Shown: piece after piece, positions 1 to 11,737 of the stretch
Position numbering within the stretch: position 1 is the first letter of the stretch
Layout of the letters: each line of letters starts with the position of its first letter
Assembly (NCBI RefSeq): GCF_030848805.1
Contig: NC_092366.1
Span: 4,979,724-5,043,723, forward strand
Length of the DNA stretch: 64,000 bases
From: Temnothorax longispinosus
Lineage: Eukaryota > Arthropoda > Insecta > Hymenoptera > Formicidae
Direction of reading: 5' to 3'
Notes under the pieces: model-generated
What the model was told of the DNA's origin: nothing
Seen by the model: the letters and a program-made list of their open reading frames with translations, nothing else
Databases searched by the model: none
Made by a program: the position numbers and the translations under genes

Positions 1-564
1 AGCGCTCTGTTATCGATTAACGCCGGATTTGCACCGATTAATCTGCAATTGCATTTTGATACTTTACGCAACCGAACAATCTTTGATTCGCGTTAGATAC
101 GTGACGTCAATAGCAATAATCTTTCCTCTGCACTTTTAATTTTAATAACCATTAAATTCTATTACACTCATAAAGCTCATCTTGATCAACACGATAGAAT
201 TATTGATCGCAGCAGAAATTCAACATTCCCAGCATTTAATATAAAATTTAATTCATTTGTTATACCTTTTAATATAGCAAGCATTTGCGGAAATTATATT
301 TCTAAGATTGCATTGAATTCTGTTTTTTTTTTGTGCAGACAGAATGCTATTTAAACGGAAGATAAAGTCGACGATACATTATCTTCCTGGAAATTTTTAG
401 TTTGGAAACTCGGTGCTGAAAAAAATTTACAGTAAAACTCGATACGAAATCTTTCTTTTATTCTTGATTAAAGTTGTTCGTCCAAGAAACGAAGCATGCC
501 GGTCATTAATGCGTGTAATATGAGTTTACTATGAGCTGCTCCGACAGTAGCCGCGCATTCTTAC

Positions 565-754
565 GCAGGTTTTCCTCGGTACGCTTCGCTGTTCGGCGCC
601 GTTGTTTCGTTCCGCTATCAGTCGTGCGGATAACGAGAGGGGATTGACGTCGCCGACGGGTAATAGACGGGAAGGTGGTGGTCATCGCCGGGTCATTCTT
701 GAGCAACAGTCGCAAGGTGGTTCCTCCGTTCTCCGGTTCCTCTTCGGTCGGCAT
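565..754 (-). CDS. First coding exon of an unrecognised gene, partial (runs off left edge)
   Basis: An open frame starts at an ATG whose first base is 754 (minus strand). It stays open to a strong splice donor (C|GTAAGA) at 565/564, giving about 63 codons. The peptide starts MPTEEEPENGG and is rich in Arg, Thr and Lys, with a basic patch ITRRRRQSPLVIR near the middle; there is no signal peptide or domain I can name. The exon sits in a GC-richer island (about 540-780), which fits the 5' end of a gene. The rest would lie left of base 565, but I could not identify a second exon in 1-564. It is transcribed away from the myosin gene. It could be a chance frame; the donor and the local GC rise are the main support. 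Confidence 0.42.
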
Positions 755-2721
755 CTCTCGAAGCAGTGAACGCGCGCCTCTCTTTTCATCGCCGTGTATA
801 ACGCGTGAATCGAGTCAAACGTCGAAGTAATATCAATTTTCTTATGTGTGTTTATGTTTAAGTATCGTCGGATACGATGACGGACTGTCTTCTACCTGGT
901 GATTCGCGATCCCTCACGGCTGGCCCCTTGCCACATTGCGCGAACGATTCACGTATCGTTGTAAAAGATATACTATTTCATTGCGCGTGAAATCAGAGGG
1001 AAAAAGTGGATTATAGATATGAAATTTATACAATGTGAAATATTTGTTATAAGTAAATCTAATATTTGCGTTACACGGAATTGAAAGGAAAAGGTGTAGA
1101 TGGCATTGTTGGAAAAAGTAGAGGTGTATTCCGTGAAATTGGAACGAGATATAGACATATAGTGCTTACAAAAGTTTCTTGAATAAATCTCTTGTCTAGT
1201 TTTTGTTCGTTCATCGAGCGTAAATTTAATTAGCTTTCTGGAAGTTTTTGCTTCGAAGAAGTAAATTATGGATTTTATCGACGCAGGGAGATAATTAAAG
1301 TGACACGTGGACCGTTCCAGAGGATTAAAAATCGCGAAGAAGCGTACCATACCTCTGGAATATTTCGTTATATTACTTCTGTTATCTCCTAGATAAGTGC
1401 ATTGTGATCGTCATTATATATAAGTTCTTCGAGCAATAACACAACACTCGAGAAATACGATAATGTTTTTTAACAATAAGAGCTTTACTTATTGTTAGAA
1501 TAGCTTTACTTAGAAAGAAATTTTTTAATTTCTATCTAAGGTCCTATCTATACGGACAGTCCGATCAATGAAATAGATTTTTGTTTCGCCGATTTGTAAT
1601 CGGACTGTAGCAACCATCTAATCTCTTCCGCTTAGATCCGGCAATATCAGACGTCGCGAATCGGCGAATTCGCGTTTATCTTATCTGACGAATTCGCGTT
1701 TATTCTAACCAGGTAGCGAGGACTAGACCGGAGTCGGAATCCGCGATCGCGATTAACAATGCCGAAACGAAGATAACCGAGTCGATTTCGTGTTTCTTTC
1801 CCCGCTTGGATATCGCAGGTGCAAGTCAACAGGATCGCGGAAACATGGGGTGAGTGCGTGTGTGTTCGAAATTTCTTCATACTTAGATTTCAAACAAACC
1901 GCAAAGTTATTTTGATTTCCCGTGAAGGACGACTTAGAATAAACCTGTTCAATTTCAAATGTTGAATTTAACAATTTGTAGCTTGTCGGAATTACGGCAG
2001 CGTCAGACAGAAATTTTATGACACTTTGGAAATTCGTTTGCACTATCGATAGACTATGCATACGATACTTTTGCTCTCTCGACTTTCTCTCGTGTCGCTA
2101 TATCCCTTTATCCATTCGGTGCATATAGAAATATTTGCCGACCGATCTATCGCCACTCGCTCTATTGTCTACGAGCATTGAATGTTACGGACTTCGATAT
2201 CTAATCTGAATTCTTATCGTTTGCAAGGCCGCGAGGCGAAATAGAACGGCGACTTTACACGCTACCTGTTAAATAAATTTTTAACGTCACTTCAAAATAG
2301 ATGAAATAGAGAAAACGAAACCTATCGGAGCTAAATCAAGTCTTTTTAAATTAATGATGTTAATTTTTTAGTGACAGATTATACGATCAAGGTAAATTTC
2401 AATGACAAGTGACGTTAGATAAACGATATCTGCTTTTCCAAGTAAATTGGAGTTAAATCTTTTTTAATAAATTTATAATATAAATATATTTAAATGTATA
2501 CAATGTGACTATGAAATAATTGAATCAATGTATAAATTCAGTTTTATTTTCTTCTTATTGTCTTATTATTGTGTTGTAAAATTTAAAAAATCCTGATTAG
2601 ACTAATCTTACTAAATTAATGGGCATAAAGTTGCGCATAAAGTTATTGTGAATAATGACACGAAGGCTCGTTACGTATCGAAAGGTGTTTAGAGGTAGCT
2701 TATTCTCTTGGATATTTTCAG
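755..2721. other. Intergenic region left of the myosin gene
   Basis: AT-rich DNA with only short frames on both strands and no protein similarity that I recognise. It probably contains the promoters of the minus-strand gene at 565-754 and of the myosin gene. Small structures are present: an imperfect inverted repeat around ACAGTCCGAT (about 1557-1609) and two direct copies of CGAATTCGCGTTTAT (about 1665-1705). A good acceptor (GATATTTTCAG) ends at 2721, so the exon with the myosin start codon begins at 2722 and an upstream 5' UTR exon is expected somewhere in this stretch. Confidence 0.5.
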
Positions 2722-2809
2722 CGCGGAAACAGTCGACACCGGGGGTGTCTTCAGAAAACCCGGCGCGAGACCGGAAGTCCTCAAGCACGATCGGAAATTG
2801 CCCGAGAAC

Positions 2810-5800
2810 ATGGAGCGCGGATTGCACGAGCGTGACCGAGTAGGCGTTCAGGACTTCGTCCTACTGGAGGACTTCCGCAGCGAGTCCGCCTTCATCAATA
2901 ATCTGTGTAAACGATTCAAGGAGGATCTCATTTACGTGAGTCGAAAGCGTAATTAAAAAAGATTCTCAGTTATTTCATATACCTATAATTTGTCAGACAG
3001 AAGAGTAGGATATATTTTAACATTTTCTTTTGGTAGTTTTAATTTATTTTTTATGTTTTGTTCGTAATTAATGAGAAATAAATCTTGAGATTTCAAAACT
3101 TTGTATAAAAAATTTTTTATTTTACATTTTTGTGACTTTTCCATATAAAATCATATCAAAATGTAGATTTCTCAGCTATGACAATTGATGGCGGACTATT
3201 TTATACGCAGCTGAATATATAATAATTTCAGCTTACGTGCCAAGAAGTACACTTGGTTTACTTAACATTAAATATTTACTTAACACATTAATACTACCTA
3301 TTCTTCCTTACTCTAGTGGTCTCTTTCTCTCTCCATAATTCCCTGAACACGTTTCCTTTTGCACTATCCAATTCATCATCCTATATTCTTTCCAATATTT
3401 TTCTCTTATCACTACCTAATTCCATAAATCTCGATCAATCCTTAATCCTTAATCCTTAATCAATTTTTAACACTCCTTCACGTGATTAATACTATCCTTA
3501 TCTTGTCTACGCAACTAAATAAAAAAAAATTTAGAGTGACACAATGAAAGAAATTTTTTATCTTTAATATCGTAGACGTACATCGGCCAGGTGTTAGTGT
3601 CGGTGAATCCTTACAAGAAACTGCCCATCTACACTACGGAGACCATCCTTTACTATCATGGGAGAAACTTTTTCGAGGCACCTCCTCACATGTAAGCATG
3701 TCTGCAAGAGAAAGTGCAACAAATTCGGGCTGCCCTGTATAAAACGTCGGTATTTATTAAAAATTTATTTTCACAGTTTTGCTCTCGCGGACACTGCCTA
3801 TCAATCCTTGTCTAAGGAAAATCGCGATCAATGCATCCTGATTTCGGGTAAGAAATCACGCTTTTATTCGTTTTACATTGACATTCGAATTGTTTATAAT
3901 TCCTTTCTCTTGCTCCTTTTTATCATCGAGTTTATTTTTCTACATTTTTACATCTTTTCTTCGCGTTTAAGGCGAATCGGGATCCGGAAAAACAGAGGCG
4001 TCCAAGAAGATCTTGGAGTTTATCGCGGCTGCTACTGGGCATAAAAAACAAGTGGAAGAGGTGAACGATAAATTGATTGGCAGCAATCCCGTGCTGGAAG
4101 CTTTCGGTAACGCAAAGACCAATCGCAATGACAATTCATCTCGCTTTGGCAAATACATGGACGTTCAGTTCAATTTCCAGGTGAAAATTCAATTTAGTAA
4201 CGAGCTTCTTTTAAAAGCGAGATCAAGAGAAATTGTAGAAAAATTTCGTCAAAATTAAGTTATTAAATAAATTATATTATTATCTGAAAAATAATAATCA
4301 AAAATAACTATTACAATAATTCGAGAGAGAGAGAAAAAAAGAGATATATTTACAGGTTATTGATGTAATTACTGTACTTATTGTGTAATGTTATCGATTT
4401 CTCTTGATTCGCTTGTTTTTGCAGAAGCATTTCGAGCATTTGATTTAACATTATTGGATAACGCTTTTACGTGTTTTCAGGGAGACCCAGTCGGTGGAAA
4501 TATCTTAAATTATTTATTGGAGAAGTCTCGAGTGATCCATCAATCGGTTGGCGAGCGGAATTTTCATATTTTTTATCAACTTTTAGCGGGTGCGGATGAC
4601 GACACGTTGAGAAAACTGTTCTTAAAAAGAAACCTCGATACTTTTTTCTACCTAAGCAACGGGGTAAGCTTATTCGACTTTGATATTAAATTTTTATAAT
4701 TGAAACCTTCTCGCTTCTTTAAAATTTATTTTCTACAACCTCTTTGTTGACTCGTAAATTGATCTCTTAGACGAAAGGCACAGTGGATACCATCGACGAT
4801 GCTAATCAATACAAAGAAGTTGTCCGGGCCATGAAGACCATGGAGATGTCTCAGCAGGAGCAGAACGACCTGTTTGCTATAGTCGCGTCAGTGCTGCACA
4901 TGGGTAACGTGGGTTTCTCGGAGGAGGACGGCGTGGCGACTATTCTGAAACCCGCGTCTGTCGATGCCGTCGCTACGGTAATTATTTCTGAAATAATTTT
5001 CAATAATTTTTGTTAGATTTGTGGGTTTGCAGTTCTACGAATCTTTTACTTTTGTATTTGACATCAACGTGATTCACAGTTGTTTGTACTCCCAGCGATC
5101 GAATAGATGTATGCACGATTGATTATCTTATATATCTTGGATGGATTTTGTTGATTATTCCAAGATCCGTTAGAAGATTTTTTAGCAAATTAGTTTCAAT
5201 GATGCTGACTTTTAATTGGAGTTCTTGCACTACAAGAAAGTTCTTCGGCTTTATCCTCTTAAGTTTTATCCTGACAACAAGTTGAAGTTTCAGTTCTTCT
5301 TCTTGACAGATACAAAACTTCTGCTTGACAAGCTGTCAAAGGAGCTTTGTTTCATCAAACTCGATGTCTTCTGATTATGATTTTTTTTCTCCGTCATTTG
5401 TATCCAGCAGTAGTATCCCACAAAATAACATTTAAGTATCCTTGAGTCGAATTTTCCTAGAGTAAGTTCCTTAGGCACTTTCAGAGATATGCGATACAAC
5501 CAAATACTCTCAAATTTCCAATATTTGGAGTTTCGTTGTTCCACAGGGCTGTAAAAATTTTCCCTTTTAAAGATGACGTGGAACTCCGATTTGTTAAAAA
5601 GATGTCAGTCTGGTGCAGACACCCCGCAACAAAACGGAGTTGTTGAAAGAATAAATCGTACAATTCTGGAAAAAGCACGATGCATGCTTCAAACTTGGAA
5701 AAGTTTTCTGACGGCGGAAAACTCGGTCAGAAAACTTTTCCAAGTTTGAAGCATGCATCGTGCTTTTTCCAGAATTGTACGATTTATTCTTTCAACAACT

Positions 5801-8800
5801 CCGTTTTGTTACGGGGTGTCTGCACCAGACTGACATCTTTTTAACAAATCGAAGTTCCACGTCATCTTTAAAAGGAAAAATTCTTACAGCCCTGTGGAAC
5901 AACGAAACTCCAAATATTGGAAATTTGAGAGTATTTGGTTGTATCGCATATCTCTGAAAGTGCCTAAGGAACTTACGTTTCTGATCTCTCTTCAAGTTTT
6001 CCATGAGCTGCAATTTTTTATTGCTCCCTGTGCCGCTAAATCTTCGTACATTTCACTCATCTCTGAGTATGGTCGTTTTACACAGCTCGGCAGGACTATT
6101 TCTTTTAATTAAACTTTAACTTTTAGCGAAATCTGCGCCCATAAATCTATTTGTGGGTTTGCAGATCTAGCCTTTAATGTTTAATAAATAAAAGTACTTT
6201 AGTTTTCTTTTTCTTCTTCCAACCCCTGGATTTCCGGCTCAATGTAAAGCCAAATATACGTACCACGCTTTAAAGAGAGAGAAAGAGATCTAAATGGGGT
6301 TTGAAAACGCCTTCTTTTGCACAAGATGTTTTCTTTTAACCTTATTCTCGCCTTTAACCGGAAAATCCTCCTCTTAAGCAAGGGTATATTTGCTTTTGAA
6401 CCAGCTCTTCTCGTTAATCAGGAACGCCTGTTCTTAAACGAGGAAAAGGTGGAATAAAGGCCGAGCAGGGATCGAACTTAGGATCTTTTAGTTAATAATC
6501 ACTCGCGCTAGCGCAGAGCCACGTGTCGTCCCAACAAACGCTTTATTGAATGACTCGTGACTCTGAGGAAGTGCACCACGTGGTCCTTAAATACAAGAGT
6601 AAAAGAGAGTTAAACTGCATCTACACAGATGAAGTTAGAATAGACTGCTTCCCTTTACTGAGAAGGCAAGCTAAGCTAGAACCAAAAATTTGAATATTGG
6701 ACCAGCGTTTCATACAAAATAAAAAAAATATTATATTGTATAACTTCTTCATTTATATAACTTCTTTGTTTTACATTCTATGTATATCTTAAATTGATAT
6801 CTTTATTCAAGGAGTGAAATTTTTTTACGCGCAAGCCCTTTATATTTTTTCACATCATTATTTCATTACGTAATTATTTCTCTGTTTCAAATTTATTTCG
6901 TTATATGCGCATAATTTTTTTTTGTAAATTTAGTACTTGCAAATTGTTCGATGTCACATTTCTTGAATCGTGATTGAATAGCTGCTAGGATGCGACGTGA
7001 AGCGACTGGCAAAGGCGTTTACTCATCGCACCATAGATGCTCACGGTGACGTGGTGGTTTCACCCTTGAATAGGGAATTGGCTATTTATGCGAGAGACGC
7101 GCTGGCGAAGGCCGTGTACGACAGATTATTCACCTGGCTCGTGACTAGACTCAACAAGTCTCTCCAGCCCCAGACCAATCCTCGGCGCAAAATGGTCATG
7201 GGCATTTTGGACATTTATGGTTTTGAAATCTTTCAGAAAAATAGGTAACTGTCGAATAACAATTACGTACGGTTAAAGATTTTACAATGAAAATATTATG
7301 AGTGCCATAAATAATAATTTTAGAAAAATGTACTTTTTCAAGTTTCTACATTTTATTTTACATTTTTATTATCCCTGGTGGAAAAATGTCTCAGAATTTT
7401 TCATATTATTAATTGAAATTTCTATGAAAATTTTAAGACTTTCTCAGAATTTTAAGATTTTCTCTTTTTTATACGAATTGGAACATTTTTCAGAAAAACT
7501 CAGATAAAATAATAATGAAATATTTCATATTTTTCCCACCAACACATCTTTGTAGAAATCTGAATAAATATGAGAAAATCCGGGCAATTTATTAGAAATT
7601 TTCATATATACAGATGCTGAAATATTCCGAAAATCCTCATCCAACCATTTCTGAAAGTATCTGAGAAATTTGACATTCTTTTTTCAGAATTTGTCATAAA
7701 TTTTAAATATGAGAAATTCTTAGAAAATTTCTGAGAAAATATGAGAAATTTTTTCTCTAGGGATTTCTTATATATTTCTTTATTTTCTATTCTATATCTT
7801 AAATTAATATTTTTATTCGAAGAGTGGAATTTTTTGACGAAAATTAATTATTACTTGTATAATGTAAATACGGCGACATCAATATATTCAGTTATCAGTT
7901 AACGGTAATTCTCTCTTTCGTTACTTCAATATAGCTTCGAGCAGTTCTGCATTAACTTTTGCAACGAGAAATTACAACAGTTATTCATCCAACTGACATT
8001 AAAGTCAGAGCAGGAGGAATATCTGCGCGAAGGGATAACTTGGGAGAACATAGAATATTTTAATAATAAGATCATCTGTGACCTGATTGAAGAGAAGTAT
8101 AAAGGTTAATTTTTAAAAAAATTCCGCCAATTCACATTCGCGATTACACATTGTCATTAATTAACCGTTAATGCGGCAGGAATAATATCATTAATGGACG
8201 AAGAGTGTTTGCGACCTGGAGAACCGACGGACATGAGCTTCCTGGAGAAGTTGAACGTAAATCTGAACAACCATCCTCACTACATCAGTCATAAAAAGGC
8301 TGATATACAAACGCAGAAGATTATGGGACGAGACGTAAGAATTTTATACTAAATATTAAATTGAATTATGAATATTAATGTCTCGAAATACTGGAGAGAG
8401 AGAACTAAATTATTATTCGATTATTTTAATTATTTTATTTTATTTATTTGAATTTGTTCGATTATTATATAAATATATTATCTGCTAACCAATTTTTATT
8501 ATTTATTGTAGCTATTAATATGACAATTATTTGTGAGATTTGTGCAAAATTGAGAATGTAAAAATAATCTTGATATTTCAGGAGTTCAGATTGGTGCATT
8601 ACGCCGGTGACGTTACATACAACGTACGCGGATTCCTCGAGAAAAATAATGATTTACTATTTCGAGATTTACGTGAAATTATGTCGCATACAACGAATTC
8701 CATCACAAAGGTAAAAATTTAATTTTTCCGTAAGAAAAAAGTAAAAATTTGTTTTTTAATTAAAGAATGACAGTTTTAAAGTTCTCAATTTCGAAAATTA

Positions 8801-11737
8801 AAACGAAAGTACTTTCTTCTAATTTCTCTCGTATACTTTTCGCGGAATTTTCTTGCAACTTTGGTTTGGTTTCGAATATTTTCTACGTATTTTCTTGTAA
8901 CTTTTGCAATTTCTTGTTGCTTATAGAGTGTATTCGATGTGAAAGATTTAACCAGTAAGAAGCGCCCGGAAACAGCCATAACTCAGTTTAAAAATAGTTT
9001 AAATAATCTGGTTGAGATTCTCATGGGTAAAGAACCGTCTTACATTCGTTGCATCAAACCTAATGATTTTAAGATGGCCAGTAAGTAGATCTAAATTAAG
9101 TAAGATAAAATTAAAATAATGCAGTAATGCCCAACGCGGTGTACTTAATTAGGACACGTTAAAATAATTCAATTCATCAAATATGTATAAATATAAAAAT
9201 AAGAATATTTCATTTCTATGTACACCAAGTTCGTCTACTAATAAAAACGAAAAAAAGGCGTAAAAAAAAATCAAAAACTTATCGATATGAAATTTATTGA
9301 ACTTTCGATTTCAGATCAATTCAACGAAAAGATCGTGTTGCATCAAGTGAAGTATTTGGGCCTGATGGAGAATCTGCGAGTGAGACGCGCCGGTTTCGCA
9401 TATCGAAGACCGTATGAGCAATTCTTGGAGCGTTACAAGTGCCTCTGCTCGGAAACCTGGCCGAATTACCACGGCTCGGCCAAGGAAGGCGTGCAAACGC
9501 TCGTGTGTCACCTCGGCTACGAGCGCGACGAGTACAGGATGGGAAAGTAAGACCGCGATCATCATTAAGCATCGTCGTAAATTATAACTTATATATTTTG
9601 CAAAAGCAAATCAATCAAATCTTGGAAATAACGACGACTTAAAAATAATAATTACGCTTGTTAAATTTGTTATCGTTACAGTACAAAATTATTCATCCGA
9701 TTTCCTAAAACGTTATTCAATACGGAGGACGCGTTCCAAATAAAGAAGCACGAAGTAGCTGCCATTATCCAAAGCAAATGGAAGGGTATATTAATGAGGA
9801 GAAAATATTTAGAAATGCGAAAATCAGCGATTGTTTTTCAAAAATACATTCGCAGGTGGCTCGCGAAACGCGCAGCCAAAAAACGACGGCAGGCGGTTGT
9901 CACTATCCGCAGGTATATCTCTTATTTAACTTGTTCTTTCTTTCTATTAAATGAAACATATCTATAAATTTTGTATTTAATATATATTTTACATATACTT
10001 TATTATGTATTTTATCATATATATTATAAGTATATCTCTTTTATATTCTACATATACATATGTTTTTGATTTTTTTTTTAAGTTTATATATTTATATATT
10101 TATTATGCTAAATTGATGCAGATTTATCGAAGGCTTTATCACACGGGATGGACCGCCTACAGAGATTAACAAGGCATTTATTGAATTGGCGAAATCGCAA
10201 TGGCTCATCAGACTTTCGAAGGCGTTGCCACCGGGTGTCTTAAATAAATACTGGCCGCCATGTCCATATTCTTGTCGAGAGGTACGAAATAGGAATAAGA
10301 AATAGCTCGGCTCTCTGCGTAAAAAATTCTCAGCAAAATAGAAAATACGTTGCCCGTATAGTTGTATAATTTATACGTATACATTGCTCTATAATCAATT
10401 TTTCATTTTCCGTTGCATAATAAACGATATAGTAAATATATGTAATTGCACAGGCATCAGAGCATTTGCGCGTAATGCATATGCTATGGAAAGCCCGTTG
10501 TTATCGAAAGGCGTTAAGCAAGGAGGACAAAGACCATTTTGAGTTAAAGATTCTTGCCGAGTCTTTGTTCAAGAATAAGAAGAAATCTTACGCAAAGAGT
10601 GTAGGTCCGAGATTTGTAACCGATCGTCTCGGTGAGGAGTACAAAGCACTGCGACAGAGCTTTACGAATAACATTCTGACATCCGGAGAAAACATAAAGG
10701 TAAAGATAAATTCGCGATAAGTCATTGCAATACTAATTTTTTTTCTTTCATGCTATATGTATTTACAATGAATTCTATAAAATGGAAATCCTAAAATTAC
10801 AATCCATGCTTTTAGTACGCCACTCCCGTCATTAAATACGATCGGCATGGGTATAAGCCACGCGAGAGAGTACTCATTTTAACACAGAATGCCGTGTACA
10901 TTCTCGACACCCTTAAAACCTTCAAGCTTAAGCATCGTCTACCTTACAAGGCTATCGAGGAGTTGGTCGTTACCAGGGAGTCGGATAATTTACTCGTCGT
11001 TAGGATACCACCTGAATTGAAAAAGGACAAGGTTTTTATACCTAGAATTTCAATAAAAATCTTAATATCTTTAACTCAGAGAATTATTTCAAGCTAACAG
11101 TAAAAAATGAAAAAAGTATATAAGCAAATGATAAATGATTTGCTTATAATGATATAATACGAAAATTAATAAATAATTTGATGTTTAGCAACTGGAATAA
11201 ACTAAATTAGAAGTGAAAAGTAATTTAAAATTAAGTGATTTATTAAAATTAATAAATATAAACAGGTGATCTATAGTTCTGCGCATTTCTGCTTTACAGG
11301 GTGATTTGATCTTGGAAGTTCCGCATTTAATAGAAGCGTTAACGAAAGCGATCGATATCACCAATCCGAATATTCTTAAAATCGTCAATACCGAATCGTA
11401 AGTTCCCATCCAATTTTTTCAACATTATATTTATCCCTTTAATGATATATTCAATGAAAATTTAATTTGACTAATCTGTTGTTTGCTACTTTTTACCCTA
11501 CTTCTACTAATATTTACAATGTCATGTGTCTCAGTGTGTCCCACAAACTAGTCAGCGGTAAGGAGGGAGTCATCGAAGTTAGGACCGGCGCCACTCCGGC
11601 GATCAGTAAAAATCGAGAGAGTGGACATTTATTAGTGGTAAGGATCCGACATCCCCAAATAATCCTAATCCTTTCGAGCAATCGTCTGTCCGTCGGAATT
11701 GTTTTAAATCGTCGAATTTCAGGTCGCTTCCCCGTAA
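2810..11737 (+). CDS. Myo31DF: Unconventional myosin ID (class I myosin)
   Basis: Nineteen coding exons: 2810-2935, 3576-3691, 3777-3847, 3972-4180, 4481-4663, 4771-4977, 6982-7244, 7935-8104, 8180-8334, 8582-8710, 8927-9080, 9315-9546, 9682-9912, 10122-10281, 10454-10699, 10816-11031, 11300-11397, 11535-11637, 11723-11737. They sum to 3084 nt, or 1027 aa, close to the roughly 1000 aa of myosin ID. The motor comes first: P-loop GESGSGKT (split by intron 3), switch I NAKTNRNDNSSRFGK, switch II region DIYGFE, and an actin-binding region ending at EPSYIRCIKPND. Basic IQ-type helices follow (AIIQSKWKGILMRRKY, then KYIRRWLAKRAA), then a class I tail (TH1) with the VVTRESDN and SGHLLVVASP segments. 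This actin motor works at membranes; the Drosophila family member sets left-right asymmetry. I chose ATG 2810 because it directly precedes the conserved VGVQDFVLLED start. The frame is open upstream to 2722, so a longer N-terminus from another exon is possible. Confidence 0.97.
5011..6164. mobile_element. Copia-type (Ty1/copia) LTR retrotransposon remnant arranged as a palindrome
   Basis: Lies in myosin intron 6. Both strands carry broken pieces of a Copia polyprotein. Around 5600-5700 (+) I read the integrase motif TPQQNGVVERINRTILEKAR; the minus strand at about 5290-5600 reads the following integrase part (LTNRSSTSSLKGK, ALWNNETPNIGNLRVFGCIAYL split by no intron) and on into KFDSRILKCYFVGY. 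The right half repeats the same sequence in inverted orientation. Near 5080 (minus) NHVDVKY resembles the RNase H end of Copia Pol. A 16-bp direct repeat (ATTTGTGGGTTTGCAG at 5017-5032 and 6149-6164) may be an LTR end, because the minus strand beside the right copy reads like a Copia primer-binding site. No intact element or frame remains. Confidence 0.78.
5462..5976. repeat. Large near-perfect inverted repeat (two arms of about 250 bp)
   Basis: The left arm (about 5462-5713) and right arm (about 5727-5976) are reverse complements of each other with only a few differences seen by eye. A 13-bp spacer (GGCGGAAAACTCG) separates them. Both arms carry the same rearranged Copia integrase fragments. 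The close match says the duplication-inversion is recent or has been kept alike by gene conversion. Confidence 0.9.
6460..6535 (-). mobile_element. tRNA-derived SINE-like fragment
   Basis: On the minus strand this reads like a degraded tRNA 5' part. It has an A-box-like stretch TGGCTCTGCGCTAGCGCG followed about 35 nt later by a good B box, AAGTTCGATCCC (plus positions about 6467-6478). It does not fold as a complete tRNA and has no clean acceptor stem, so a tRNA-related SINE head is more likely than a tRNA gene. It lies in myosin intron 6, just right of the Copia remnant. Confidence 0.55.
7373..7762. mobile_element. Possible MITE with CCCT...AGGG ends in myosin intron 7
   Basis: About 390 bp of degenerate AT-rich DNA full of variants of TCTCAGAATTTT and GAGAAATTT. 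The left end CCCTGGTGGAAAAATGTCTCA and the reverse complement of the right end (CCCTAGAGAAAAAATTTCTCA) agree over about 20 bp. CCCT ends are known from piggyBac-type elements, but I do not see a clean TTAA target duplication, so the family is uncertain. No coding frame. Confidence 0.42.

Noticed and set aside
973..2061. Several open minus-strand frames of 77-125 codons left of the myosin gene
   Set aside because: AT-driven composition, no splice context and no recognisable motif; typical chance frames.
2708..2809. Upstream in-frame ATG that would extend the myosin N-terminus by 34 residues
   Set aside because: The acceptor at 2721 falls between that ATG and the conserved start, so the ATG at 2708 is probably intronic.
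6460..6535. A functional tRNA gene
   Set aside because: Only A and B boxes are recognisable; no acceptor stem or clear anticodon arm, so it is listed as SINE-like.
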